64,000 nucleotides of DNA. Source: Akebia trifoliata. Taxonomy: Eukaryota > Streptophyta > Magnoliopsida > Ranunculales > Lardizabalaceae. The position numbers were made by a program, and so were the translations under genes. The DNA lies in the NCBI GenBank assembly GCA_017979445.1, contig CM030705.1, positions 14,215,040-14,279,039 of the forward strand. The letters run 5' to 3'. The notes beneath the pieces are model-generated. The model was not told the DNA's origin. It saw only the letters and a program-made list of their open reading frames with translations, and made no database searches. Positions 1 to 11,145 of this stretch are shown one piece after another. Positions within the stretch are counted from its first letter, which is position 1. The number at the start of each line of letters is the position of its first letter.

Positions 1-1390
1 TTATGCTAAATTATTATTATTATTATTATTATTTTAGAAGAAAATGCGAAAGAGAGAGTATGGAGATTAGTAGAGAAATGAGTGATTTGAGAATTGAGAA
101 AGATGAGAGTAGTGAGGTATGAGAGAATGGATTCAAGCATGGGAGCTTTGTGAGAGAGGAGTTGGTATTTATAGGTTCTTGAGAGACTATTTAATGATAG
201 GATGGGGAAAAAGTATAAGATAATGGAGAATGACTTAGGATTTAAGATGATTTTGATTAAAATTTAGAGTTAATGGATAATAGAAGTGATAAATGGTATG
301 AGTGGATCTATTTGACCCATGTCAAGTAGTTTGGCCCATGTGGGATGGATATTTCAATCCATTTCTATGTTGATTGTGAATCAAATTAAAGTGAAATGGT
401 GACTGTTTAGGAGAATGGTTAGGGTGAGGGAGTTAGGTAATTAGTTTAGGGAGGGTGGATGATATGTTGACATATGGAAAAAGGGTATGAGAGTGTGAGT
501 TAGGTGAGTTAATTAAGGAGGTGGGGTATGAGAAATATGGGGATTGCTTATGGAGTGTTTTAAAGAGAATGTGGTGGAGGTTAGGTGGTAGCATGTGGCA
601 TGATGTAAGAATAATAATAGAGATGATGAAAATGATTTCTTTTGAGAGACTGATTGTAGGGGTGATATGTGTCTTTTTTAATGATCATGAATTTTTGGTA
701 TTGATTGGTTAAGATTATGAGATATGAGTATGATTTGGGTTTGAGTGAAGATTTAATTTAGGATGGGTTTTTTGGTATGTTGGACTTAAGATTGGGTTGT
801 GATTTAAGTTAAGTTGCATTAGAATTGACTTAGGGTTAGATTAGGTTCATGCATTTTGAAGAATTAACTAGGCTAAGTCGAGGTTTTGGCTAGAGTTACG
901 TTGAGACCTTTTGAGGAATTGGATAGGGTTTTTGGGTTTAGGGGTCTGAGTGATGGGCTTGGGGGTTTATGTTAATTGGGGCCCTAAGGACCCTTTATTT
1001 GGGAAGAAAGGTGATTTTAATGGTTTGGGTCCTAATCCCTTTTTGACTTAAAAATATAATTTTTGGGATTTTTTGTGCATGTAGTTCGTTCAAATTAAGG
1101 TGTCTACATTATCTAATCTGAATACTAGCATTGGAACTCAATTCAATAAAATTCAATCGGGTCTTGATCAATCCAAACCCAATTTAATACACAAAATCTA
1201 AATAAATGACCTATATTTAAACAAAATATATCATATAATTATGCATTTTATCGGATTAGGTCCCTATCAGATTGAGACATTATTGATATATAACTGATCC
1301 AATAAGATATTGAAACTTATAGGTTCAGATCCTCATCGAAATACTTAAAATAAAGAGATATGTTACAAAAAACTGATCAACTTTTGACGA
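1..1390. other. Gene-poor 5' flank with a TTA microsatellite
   Basis: A (TTA)n run occupies about 11-35. The next kilobase is G- and T-rich on the plus strand and holds only short, low-complexity open frames with no family resemblance. The stretch around 950-1115 looks like decayed retroelement leader or LTR, but I cannot find its ends. From about 1130 a segment rich in GATC and ATCGG words begins. A diverged copy of it lies at about 1615-1870, so the two may be an old duplication. I see no host gene here. Confidence 0.5.
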
Positions 1391-1597
1391 ATTTACAATT
1401 CCGGTTCACTGTTCATTTTAATTACCAAAACGTGAACAATAACAAATTCCAAGGTATTTCAAGTGACTATTTCACAGGTTTAAAGTGATTCACTTTAAAC
1501 TTACGAAATATTCACTTCATTTTGAATTTTTTTTTAACGAAAATATAATTGTTCACATTTTGATAATTAAAATGAATAATGAACTAGAATTGTAAAT
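1391..1597. mobile_element. Foldback (hairpin) MITE, 207 bp
   Basis: The two ends are inverted copies. The left arm starts ATTTACAATTCCGGTTCA. The right arm, read in reverse complement, starts ATTTACAATTCTAGTTCA. Pairing continues with few mismatches for about 50 bp on each side, and a second inverted pair around AAAGTGATTCACTTT forms the centre. The whole element can fold into one long hairpin. It sits about 380 bp upstream of the aminoacylase start, so it is in or near that promoter. No coding capacity is visible. The superfamily is not clear because I found no definite target-site duplication. Confidence 0.7.
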
Positions 1598-1979
1598 AAC
1601 TCATTTTCAGCTCACGAGATTGTAATTCACCCTAAAATATAACCTTATTTGAAGTACAAAATCTAAATATATGGCATAAATCTAAACAATATATATATAT
1701 ATAATATAATTGTTTAATTTCTCATAGTTTATTGCATCGGGCCTCTGTCAGATTGGGACATGGTTGATCCATAACGGATCCGATAAGTTATCGGATTGAA
1801 ATCTTATCGGCTTGGCCTTGGATCCTTAGAAGAATCAAATCCCCGATCCAACTCAAAGTTGCCGGATTGGAATGGATCGGATTCAGGGTCTGATCCGACA
1901 CATCGACAGTCCCAAGTTAAACTCTCAAAAACTATGATCCGTATGCATTTCTCCTGCGTACGACTATAACTCACCAACC

Positions 1980-4900
1980 ATGTATGGTAGTCGTCGTACC
2001 TTACTGGTACTCTCAGCTCTTACTGTCCTCCTTCTCTTCTCACTCTTCCCTCCAACAACACAGCAAAGCGAACCAGAATCAGAAGCAGAAGCCGACCCCA
2101 TAATACGCTTTCAACGCTATCTTCGAATCAGAACCGCTCATCCAACTCCTGATTACATCTCAGCCGTCTCTTACCTCAAATCACAAGCCCAATCAATCGG
2201 TCTCAAAACCCTAACCCTAGAATTCTCTCCCGGAAAACCTCTCCTCCTCGTAACCTGGCCAGGATCAAATCCATCTCTACCGTCCATTCTCCTCAATTCC
2301 CACATCGATAGCGTCCCTGCCGAACCGTCAAAGTGGGTCCACCCTCCATTCTCAGCCGTTCGATCATCTGATGGAAGAATCTACGCCAGAGGATCTCAAG
2401 ATGACAAGTGCATTGGGATGCAATATCTGGAAGCGATTCGAAACCTTCGATTCTCACACAATTTCAATCCGATTCGCACAATTCATATATCTTACGTCCC
2501 TGATGAGGAGATTGGTGGTTTTGATGGTGCTGCTAAGTTTGTAGGATCTAAGGAATTTGAGAATTTGAATTTAGGGTTTACGTTGGATGAAGGTCAGGCT
2601 TCTACTACAGATGATTTTAGGGTTTTTTATGCTGATCGATCACCATGGCACTTGATAATTAAGGCTGTGGGAATTCCTGGACATGGGTCGAAGATGTTTG
2701 ACAATTCTGCAATGGAGAATTTGATGAAGAGTGTGGAGGTTATGACCCGATATAGGGAGAATCAGTTTGATTTGGTGAAGTCTGGTGTCGTGGCTAATTC
2801 GGAAGTTATATCGGTTAATCCAGTTTATATGAAGGCCGGCACTCCTTCCCCTACAGTGAGATCGATTGCTCTCATTGTAGTAACCAAATTGGAACATTTA
2901 TTGAAAAAGTCACAATTAAATTGTTTTTTTCCCTTCACCGATCAAATCATGATTTAATTGCGATTTTCTCAATAAGTCACGACTTTCATGATTGAAATTG
3001 AGGAAAACCAAAAAAAAGAACTGGTCTTATTTTAGTAATCTTGTGTATGTTATCTTAGATAAAATTTCAGCCTTGATGAAAATGATCGTGAATATTTTAC
3101 TGATGAAGCATTGGAGAATGATGATGAAATTGAATTTGATGATTTTTGATTGGTTGATGAATCCTAATTTGAATCCATGATTGTAATCTTTTTTCTTTAT
3201 TTTGAAATTTGAATAATAGAAAGTTGTGGACTTATGTTTATTTTTTTGTGGATGTATGAATGATATTTATGAGATTACATGACTTATTATTGTAGTTTAA
3301 TATAGGATATGATGATATAATATGAGAACCTCACTTACTAGGAACAACTATACAGTCCTAATCATGGTTTTAAAACTCGTTTTGACGTCTCGTCTCGTCC
3401 ATGAATGAGACTGAGTCATCTCGGACAAGTTTTCCGATACTTTTTTAGTCGTCAAGTTCAACAAATGAGAAAAATGAACTGTTGTTTTAAAGCTCGTTCG
3501 ATACGTTTGACTTGTCTATCCGTCTCGTTGGTGGACGATATTGAGACGTATTGGACAAGTTTTAAAACCATGGTCCTAATCCCTTCTTCTTTTTTGTTTT
3601 TTTTTTTTTTATAATTTCCAAAGTTTCCCCCTTTTTTATTTATATCTGAACCCTGACTTGGTGACTATGTTTGCTTGTTATCATTCTTAAATTGGTTTGA
3701 ATTTTCATTGTTGGTGTGGCATTATATGTTAACTGACTAGAACAGATTATATATAGGGATTTGTAATGAACATGCAACCATCGGAAGCAGAAGCAGGATT
3801 TGATGTTCGTCTTCCACCTACAGAGGATCCAGAGCTATTGAAAAGGAGAATTGCTGATGAATGGGCACCTGCTAACAGGAATATGACATACCAGGTGAGA
3901 ATTATTTATTAAATTCAATATGATTGGGCTAAGATTATTTGAATTATAAAAGAATCAAAAGAAAAAAAAAATGAAAAATCTTGAAAATTAAATAGTATAG
4001 AAACATAAAAGATAACAAATTAGTTATACCTGATTGAAGCTTAACACTTTAATGTCTGATTTTCCCTATGTGTGATCATGTTTTTTAATGGAAGAAAGAT
4101 TACTTTAAAATGGTACAATGTGTGTGGATGTCTAAATTAGTTTTACCTAGTTGTATGATTTGTGCTAAATTATTTATATAGCTTTGTTAGAGTGCAGGTT
4201 TTACATTAGGTTAGTGCAGACTCTGCTTAGGTTGGAGGACAGTGTAGAATGACTTATAGTGATATATTTGTGGAAACCACCCAACGCCCTTTGCATGATT
4301 GATATATGTTGGTAGAAAGCTGAATATATTTTATCATACACAGCATGATCCACATCTTATGGGGACTTGATTGGATCATAGTCACCAAGTCAGGGTTCGG
4401 GAATTAGTAGGCAAGGGAAAAAGTCGAAAAAAAAAAAAAAACGAAAAAATTGGGAAAAAATCGAAATAGTGTTAGACAATATATAAATTTTTTACTAAGT
4501 GATGTTATCATTTATATCATCAAATCCTATTTTAAACTTAAGAATAAATGGTCTTTGAAAAAACCCTTTTAAAATAGCTTGTTCAGCACACACACACACA
4601 CACACAAAAAAATCACATTTTTTGTTGCGATTTAAACACGATTTTTTGAAAAAGTTGGCTACTTTGGTGACTATGGATTGGCTTGCTTAGGGGTGCGTAT
4701 GATCACAAGTTGGGCATAGCCTTGATATTAGGATCTTATTATCGTGTGTTTACATCCAAAGAAAATAGGCATTTTAGTCAGAATGGGAGTTCCCCCAAGC
4801 TAGCTTGGTAGGAAAAGACAACATTGGGTTTCAAGAGAAAATAAGTTTACCATGGAAAAAGTATTCAGAATTCAATTTCCAAATACGTTTAATTTCTTCG

Positions 4901-7486
4901 TTCGTCCAGAGGGGAGTTTCTTTAATGTTGTCAATAGATCAGCAAGTTCATCCTACTCCCAATCATTAGAGTTCCTTTTAAATTGGGGATCTTCATTACC
5001 TTTTATGATGGTCTAGCTTTGGTTTGCCACGCTGTAATGACTCCTAAAGAAACTACAAAAGATGATGCAAACAAACCATGGAAATAGTAATAAACAGTGG
5101 AAAACAGATTTATTTATTTATATCTTATAAAATTGCTCAATTTCCTCTCTTTTTTTGGGTCAACATTTATCTTCAATTCCCTTGTTGATTTAGGTCCTAT
5201 ATAAGCCATCATTTTATGCTTGGTTTGTAATTTTAAAATCCAAATGGTAGAAGCTCTCAGTTGCTTCACCTGGGATGTAACCCTTAGAGATGAACCATGT
5301 AAATATGTGTCTACTTCATGTGCAATTGTTTCTCTAATTTTTCATCATTTTTTTAGGGGTTTTCTTGGTTTCCGAAACATAAATTTGCCAACTTTTTGTG
5401 ATTAATTTGGTATATAATCAAAGGGGATGGCTTCGTTGATCTGACGCATGAGAGAAGTATCTACTGCCTGGTTTCTTACGCATGGCATTAAATTGGCAAT
5501 CTTGATTGGATCCCACATGTTTCACCATCTCACCTTCTCCCCCATAAGTCAAAGAGATGAACCATGTAAATATGTGTACTTCATGTGCAATTGTTTCTCT
5601 AATTTTTCATCATTTTTAGGGGTTTTCTTGGCCGAAACATAAATTTGCCTACTTTTTGTGATTAATTTGGTATATGATCAAAAGGGATGGCTATGTTGAT
5701 CTGATGCATGAGAGAAGTATCAACTGCCTGGTTTCTTACGCATGGCATTAAATTGGCAATCTTGATTGGATCCCACATGTTTCACAATCTACGTAAATAT
5801 GTGTCTACTTCATGTGCAATTGTTTCTCTAATTTTTCATCATTTTTAGGGGTTTTCTTTGTGATTAATTTGGTATATAATCAAAAGGGATGGCTTCGTTG
5901 ATCTGACGCATGAGAGAAGTATCTACTGCCTGGTTTCTTACACATGGCATTAAATTGGCAGTCTTGATTGGATCCCACATGTTTCACCATCTCTCACCTT
6001 CTCCCCGTAAGTCAAGTTGCATCTGAATAGCCTCCTTTTATTGGCATAAGGAAGCATGTTTGTTGCACCTGGTTAAGGGACAATTTCCTTGTTCTCTTTT
6101 TTAAACAGGAAAAGAAACTTAAGTTTTGCCATTTAATTTTATACTCTGACCCTATGTTACCCAATTCGTTGATACTAGTCCAAACCATGAACCCACCGAA
6201 TTTTGATTGGGTTCGGCAAGCCAAACAATTTCTTAATTGATTCAGTGAACCAAATCAATATATTATATATATATTTTTCATTGTTTATATTTAGAATTTG
6301 GTTTATTATTATATTAATTTGTTTCTATTTAACTTAGAATTTATTATCATTATAATTGTACTTATAACTTGTATACTTGGATTATATACATGCCCAAGTG
6401 AACCACGCTATCGAACCGATCTAGGGAACCAAAGCGAACCAAGAAACGAATTATCTCTACCTACCCCTACGAACTGGGTTCATTCTAGAGTGGTGAACCA
6501 TGAACCCAAATTTGAACCAAGCGAATTGACAAATCAGGTAACATAGCTCTGACCTGCATGTCAGAGCAAATGACGAATAAAAATGGTAATTAACTCAAAC
6601 GGTGTAAATTGTCATACAGGTTCTTTACAATTATATAGAGTGGAATACCAGAGGAAAGCATGATATTGGGATGAGGCTTGTGTGCTTCATCACTCTTACT
6701 TAACATTCTTACACTCTTAGTTGAATTTTATCGACAAAGAATCTTTCTTAGTGTCATCAGATCCAATTGTGGTTCCTAATCAGCATATTAGTTATTGCTC
6801 AAGTAAAAGATTGAGTCATACTAACCAAAAAAGGAAAAAAGGATAAAGAAATTGAGTAATACTGGATTTTCATATGGGATACTATCTTTGGTCATCTCGT
6901 ATTTTATTTTTATTTTGTGCACAATTGCACCCACACCGACACCCGCCCAACCCACTTACGCACACAGGAGATGAGATTCAATATCTTCAATTGTCCAACT
7001 GCTTTCATTTTATTTGCATGAGTTAAAAGCTAATCATTCTGTTTTGTTACCATATGGAAGATAAGTGAGAAAGGACCCATACGAGACTTCAAGGGACACC
7101 CTCTAATGACACCAACCAATGATTCCAACCCATGGTGGGCTGTTTTCAAGAATGCTATAATTGCTGCTGGAGGAAAACTTGCTAAACCTGAAATTTTGGC
7201 TTCTACAACTGATGCACGATACATGAGACAGATGGGAATTCCCACTCTTGGATTCTCCCCAATGTCTAATACTCCAATCTTACTTCACGAACATAATGAG
7301 GTTTGATGACTTGCTTATTTCTCTATCTCTCAGTAGTTCACATCTGTCTGTTTTTTATTTATTTTGCTGATGTTTGTTACCTGATCTTTCTTGCAGTTCC
7401 TGAAGGACACGGTGTACTTGAGAGGAATCAAGGTATATGAATCTATAATTAGCTCTTTGAGTTCCTTTGAGGGAGATTCACCCTAA
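1980..7486 (+). CDS. ACY1: Aminoacylase-1-like M20 metallopeptidase, 4 exons
   Basis: Exons: 1980-2855, 3757-3894, 7061-7300 and 7397-7486 (stop TAA). All introns are GT-AG and phase 0, giving 447 residues, close to the usual length of about 435. The family hydrolyses N-acyl-L-amino acids with two metal ions. Residues 6-25 form a hydrophobic signal or anchor segment, suggesting the secretory pathway. Visible M20 motifs are NSHIDSVP (His108, Asp110), SQDDK (Asp141), PDEEIGG (Glu176 and Glu177), TLDEG near 203 and GIPGHGSK (His235). The last exons give NPWW, ILASTTDARY and the closing ligand motif LLHEHNE near 412-418. All expected metal and catalytic positions are present, so the gene looks intact. 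Intron 2 is 3.2 kb and full of repeats. The symbol follows the animal and plant family name; the plant substrate is not known from sequence. Confidence 0.93.
3364..3572. mobile_element. TIR MITE in aminoacylase intron 1
   Basis: A 209-bp element with inverted ends: ATGGTTTTAAAACTCGT on the left, and ATGGTTTTAAAACTTGT when the right end is reverse complemented. It is flanked on both sides by GTCCTAATC (3355-3363 and 3573-3581), a 9-bp direct repeat that fits a Mutator-type target duplication. If the outer C is counted as element, the duplication is 8 bp and fits hAT instead. A relative with the same ends and internal CGTCTCG words lies at 11339-11566. Confidence 0.75.
4377..4674. mobile_element. 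Possible small TIR element in aminoacylase intron 2
   Basis: The ends are inverted: CATAGTCACCAA at the left and TTGGTGACTATG at the right. The same terminal word (CTTGGTGACTATG) also occurs at about 3657-3669, suggesting a family. The interior is A-rich with an AC dinucleotide run near 4588-4608. I did not find a clean target duplication, so the boundaries are tentative. Confidence 0.45.
5289..6016 (+). repeat. Three-copy tandem repeat in aminoacylase intron 2
   Basis: Three direct copies begin near 5289, 5556 and 5790. Shared blocks include GTAAATATGTGT, TCATGTGCAATTG, GTGATTAATTTGGTAT and TTGATTGGATCCCACATG. The first spacing is 267 bp and the second about 227 bp, because the third copy has an internal deletion. 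Copies are very similar, so the amplification is fairly recent. No coding function is evident. Confidence 0.85.
6152..6546. mobile_element. hAT-type MITE with perfect 8-bp target duplication
   Basis: A 395-bp element that begins CTATGTTACC and ends with the inverted word GGTAACATAG. It is bordered by CTCTGACC at 6144-6151 and again at 6547-6554, an exact 8-bp direct repeat as expected for hAT insertion. The interior is rich in GAACC and GGTTC words. A reverse-oriented relative sits in THG1 intron 3 at about 18119-18555. It is non-coding; the open frame across it has no family resemblance. Confidence 0.85.
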
Positions 7487-7865
7487 TAATTTGTGTGCTT
7501 CACTTCAATGATGCACACTTGTTTTGCAATGAACATATACTGAAATTCAGCATTGTTGTTATGATATTCAGTTGCTTAGCCATGTATAACTTTATCATAT
7601 TTGCATCTGTATCTCATATTGAATATTTGATTATGAAATGTAATTATTCTGTGTTCTTAGCATGTAATAGTTTTCCGTTCAATAGAGATTGGTTCCTTAA
7701 CATTCACAAACAAGCAAAAAACCTGATATAGGAAATTAAGTCAAGGGAGACACAATTATCAGAAAAATTTCCACTTCAAGCTAAAAATCTGATGATTTCT
7801 ATAGTGAGGTGGTTATACTCAAAATAACACAACATTATTTCAAGAGTTGAAGAAGACTGATTTGG

Positions 7866-7915
<50 letters not shown>

Positions 7916-7926
7916 CAAGGGTTTTG
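7487..7926 (+). other. 3' flank of the aminoacylase gene
   Basis: This holds the presumed 3' untranslated region and polyadenylation area of the aminoacylase gene, which I cannot place exactly. A pure TA dinucleotide tract covers about 7871-7913. No gene is visible. Confidence 0.5.
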
Positions 7927-7931
7927 ACTAT

Positions 7932-8700
7932 TGATGGGGACATCAAAGCTTGAAGACTAGGTTTTTTTTATGTTTATTTAATTTTCTATTTTGGGATTTT
8001 ATTTTTATATATATATATATTTTCCTGTTTTATTAGCCCATGGTCTTAGTACAATGTTTAGGGGTAGTTTGGTATCTTTAGGATGTATTTTTTTTTTTTT
8101 TAAAGTTTATACGAGTCGGAAATTTAAGAGAGATTTAATTACGTAAATTATAGTTTTATTAGTTTCTTTATTTGGTATTTTAGTTTTGGTAGGATTCTTA
8201 AGAGGTTTTTATTTATTTATAGATTGTATTAGTGTTTATTGGTGCATTCAACATGGTGATGCCATGAAAATCATTAGGGTGATTCTAACGTAAATCTACC
8301 ATATTTTCTTTTTAATATTCTTTTGACCTTTTATCTTCTTTTTTCAATCCATCTTTTCAATATATATATATATTTGTTTATTTGTGAGAGAGAAGTGAAT
8401 CATCAAGAACCTCTAATCCTTTGAAGAAACCAACTCATAAACTTTGTTTTCCTGATTTTTCTAAAAAAAATATTGAATTCTTGATTATTGATATCTTGAA
8501 TTCTTGATTCTTGAATCTTAAACCCTGACTTCTTGAGACCCCTTTCCTACAAACCTTAATTCTTATCCCCCAAATCTTAATCATTTACTCTACTTATTGA
8601 AAATATCGTAATTGTACAATTTTTCATTTGCTAGCCCAAATCCTTATCTAAATTCCGTAACCTCCATATTTTCCTCTTCTTCTCTCACCATTCTGCATCA
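7932..8700 (+). repeat. Solo LTR (769 bp), same family as 60361-60664
   Basis: It begins TGATGGGGACATC and ends CTGCATCA, so it has TG...CA ends. The flanks are ACTAT (7927-7931) and ACTAG (8701-8705), a 4/5 match for a 5-bp target duplication. The end blocks, including runs of ATTCTTGATTCTTGA and CTCCATATTTTCCTC, recur at 60361-60664. No retroelement coding sequence is attached, so this is best read as a solo LTR left by recombination. Copia or gypsy origin cannot be decided. Confidence 0.7.
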
Positions 8701-8705
8701 ACTAG

Positions 8706-10230
8706 ATGTTGAAAAAACACAAAATTCCATAGTTCTCCATTTTTAAGTTGAAATGAAAACAGTCTTGAGGTGGAAGATGACTGATTTTGAAGATCAGAAT
8801 TTGTTAAATGAACAATCAAGAGTCAATGATGATTGGTTCTAAGAAAAAAATAATGAAAAATTTGCATTGAATTGAAGATGAAAAATCAGAGCTTGAAAAT
8901 GAGTGGTTTTCAGAAGAAAAAAAAAAAAAAAGCAGCAGTTCCGACTCAAAAGGGGATGCTTAGAGAGTTCATAGCTTAGTGAGTTCATCATCTTCATAGT
9001 TCTTGCTCTAGAGGGTAAAATAAAACCTCCCATCCAATGTAACTGATCTATAATTGAAATGGAAGATATTCAATAACATTGCAGAACATTTCATTTGGAT
9101 CTGTTGTTTTGGTCGTTATCTCGAAATCCAAATGGAACTGGTTCTCTCATACATGTTATAGAGAGTTGTTTTGTCTTCGAATTAGATGGACGATCATTCA
9201 TGGGTCATGTTTCTCTCGAGTTCTTATCCATTGGCCTCCAATTCGAAAATGAATCTGTCATCTTTCATTTTCAAGGAAGATAAATAGCAAAACGAAATTG
9301 TTAAACAAAGTTGTCCTAAGAGAGATGGTTGGATGTGCTCATTAATACAATGGTTGAATTAATCCATCAAACTTTCCAAAAATCCTATCTTGATCATGAG
9401 AAAGAAAGTTTGAATGATACAGAAGACTGGTTTTAGAGAGAAAAAAAACCAACACACAATTTTTGAATTTTTTTTTTTAACTCATGTGTTCTAAAACAAT
9501 TAGTAATTATGTTATTGATGATTTTTAAATGATATATTTGTGTTCTTGAAATTTTTTTTTTTTTTTTTTGGCAATAATTTGTGAACGACATTTTTTTCAT
9601 ACAGAAAGAACTCGCAGATATAGAAAATAAAATGTTACGATCACTCAAGATTATTTTATCTAAACCATTTATTAAGAACCGGAATCAATGCCATCCATGG
9701 TTTTTGGTGGTTCCAATTCCAGCTCCACTAATTTTAGAACCGGAATCGGAACCGGAACCAAAATTGAAACTGACCAGAATTGAAATTGAAAAAAATATTA
9801 TGGTTCCAATTTTAGAAATCTTAGGAAAAGAATCAGAATTGATTCATTGACACCACTACCTCTGATTGATTTCAATAAAAAGACCTCTGATTGATTTCAA
9901 TAAAAAGGGATTCAAAATCATCTTATTACTTCTAATTTCGGTTCGATTCCAAATAAATGGTTAGAGAAATTTTATTGATATGCTAAGAAATTCTAAGGCC
10001 TTTAAATTTCTAAGGGCACTTCTAAAAATCGAAAAATTGTTGCGGTCACTCCATTTACCTGATATAGTTATGGTGCTACGCTATTTGCACCCACTAACTC
10101 ACTGCACCAACTTAAAAGCACATTTCAGACGGTATGTACAGAAGATAATGGGTGTAATGAGCATGAAGGTAGGTGCAAAAAGAACAGACCTAGTAATATA
10201 TGCATATGCACGTATATTTCTGTTACTTTT
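8706..10230. other. Spacer with no supported gene
   Basis: An AT-rich spacer. The segment at about 9655-9855 is rich in GGTTCCAATT and GGAACCGGAA words and looks like an old dispersed repeat, but I cannot define its ends. The remaining open frames are short and look random. Confidence 0.4.
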
Positions 10231-10231
10231 A

Positions 10232-10262
10232 GGCGGGAGATTTTGGTTCCTTGAGCGGGAAA
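10232..10262. promoter_or_regulatory. Pair of E2F/DP-type sites upstream of the histone-fold gene
   Basis: GGCGGGAGA at 10232-10240 is the reverse complement of TCTCCCGCC. GCGGGAAA at 10255-10262 is the reverse complement of TTTCCCGC. Both match the classical E2F core seen in plant S-phase promoters such as PCNA and ribonucleotide reductase. The two sites share orientation, lie 23 bp apart, and end 133 bp before the start codon at 10395. Function in this gene is inferred from sequence and position only. Confidence 0.7.
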
Positions 10263-10394
10263 TTCATTTTCACATGACGAAAGTACCCCTAGCCTTCTTC
10301 GAATATTTCTAATTTAAAACCCAATCAGTCTCTGGCATCTCCATTAAGCCCAAAAAAAAAAAAAAAAAAAAAAAAACAGCTCGCGTGATCATCA

Positions 10395-10805
10395 ATGGCG
10401 GAAGAAGAGAACTCTGAATCAGAAACCACTCTTCAACCCTCGTTTCCACTCGGACGAGTTAAGAAAATCATGAAACTCGATCAAGATATCAATAAGGTAA
10501 CCTCAGAAGCCCTATTCATCGTCTCTATTTCCACCGATCTCTTTCTCCAATTCCTCGCAGAGAAATCCGCAGAAATCTCCGTAAACAAGAAGCGAAAGAC
10601 CGTCAAACTCGAGGATATTAGAATTGCAGCTCAGAGTCACCAACCCACCAGCGATTTCCTCCTCGACTCGCTCCCGATTCCTTCCAAGAAGTCAAATCGT
10701 CCGTCAACCAACCCAACTCAATCTGGTCCCACTGTTGAGAAATCGCTTCCTGTGGGTACTCGACGTATCGATGCTTTCTTTCAGAAATCTGCAAACGAGG
10801 AGTAA
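10395..10805 (+). CDS. NF-YC13: NF-YC13/Dpb3/CHRAC1-type histone-fold protein
   Basis: A single-exon gene of 136 residues. Residues 17-94 form the CBF/NF-YC-type histone fold: FPLGRVKKIMK at 17-27, then SEALFIVSISTDLFLQFLAEKS at 37-58 (helix 2), RKTVKLEDI at 67-75, and SDFLLDSLP at 86-94. The short length and FPxxRVKKIMK-like start fit the small plant NF-YC13 group, which resembles Dpb3/CHRAC1 subunits of DNA polymerase epsilon and chromatin accessibility complexes more than the CCAAT-binding NF-YC proteins. A low-complexity linker (95-118) leads to GTRRIDAFFQK at 121-131, a PCNA-interacting-peptide-like motif lacking the usual first Gln. E2F-type sites upstream support an S-phase role. The ATG follows an A tract and begins an acidic MAEEE leader. 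The family call is firm; the exact complex is inferred. Confidence 0.88.
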   Translation: MAEEENSESETTLQPSFPLGRVKKIMKLDQDINKVTSEALFIVSISTDLFLQFLAEKSAEISVNKKRKTVKLEDIRIAAQSHQPTSDFLLDSLPIPSKKSNRPSTNPTQSGPTVEKSLPVGTRRIDAFFQKSANEE

Positions 10806-11145
10806 TTTCTAGTATATTTGTAAATTTTTTTAATGTATCAGAAAGAGTTTCCATTGGAGGCCGGTGTTTGTTGGTCATGGTTCGACTCGACTCTGGATAC
10901 CAAGTTGAGTTGACTTGCGTGGCTCATCTCGTTTTATCCTAGAAAAAACGATTTAATTTGGTTTAAAATTATTTTAATATGCATTTTTGTTAGAGTAGTT
11001 CTTTTTTTATTTATTATTATTATAAATAAAATATGGTAGATTAAAAGATTCTAAAACACATAAGATTAAATCACTATTAGATCTACTTAGTAGAGTTGTT
11101 GACAGTTGACACCGAAGAAGCTAAGCATACCCTGCCCTGCCAACT

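Noticed and set aside
521..712. 63-residue open frame near the left end
   Set aside because: Low-complexity, Met- and Trp-rich translation of G/T-rich repeat-like DNA; no family motif and no splice context.
1130..1870. Segmental duplication upstream of the aminoacylase gene
   Set aside because: The similarity between 1130-1340 and 1615-1870 is visible but diverged and AT-rich; ends cannot be set, so it is mentioned only in the flank entry.
2992..3180. Open frame in aminoacylase intron 1
   Set aside because: It lies between exons joined in phase by clear splice sites; Lys- and Met-rich random-looking translation.
9980..10312. 110-residue open frame just upstream of the histone-fold gene
   Set aside because: It overlaps the E2F-type sites and promoter of the downstream gene, and its translation has no recognisable domain.
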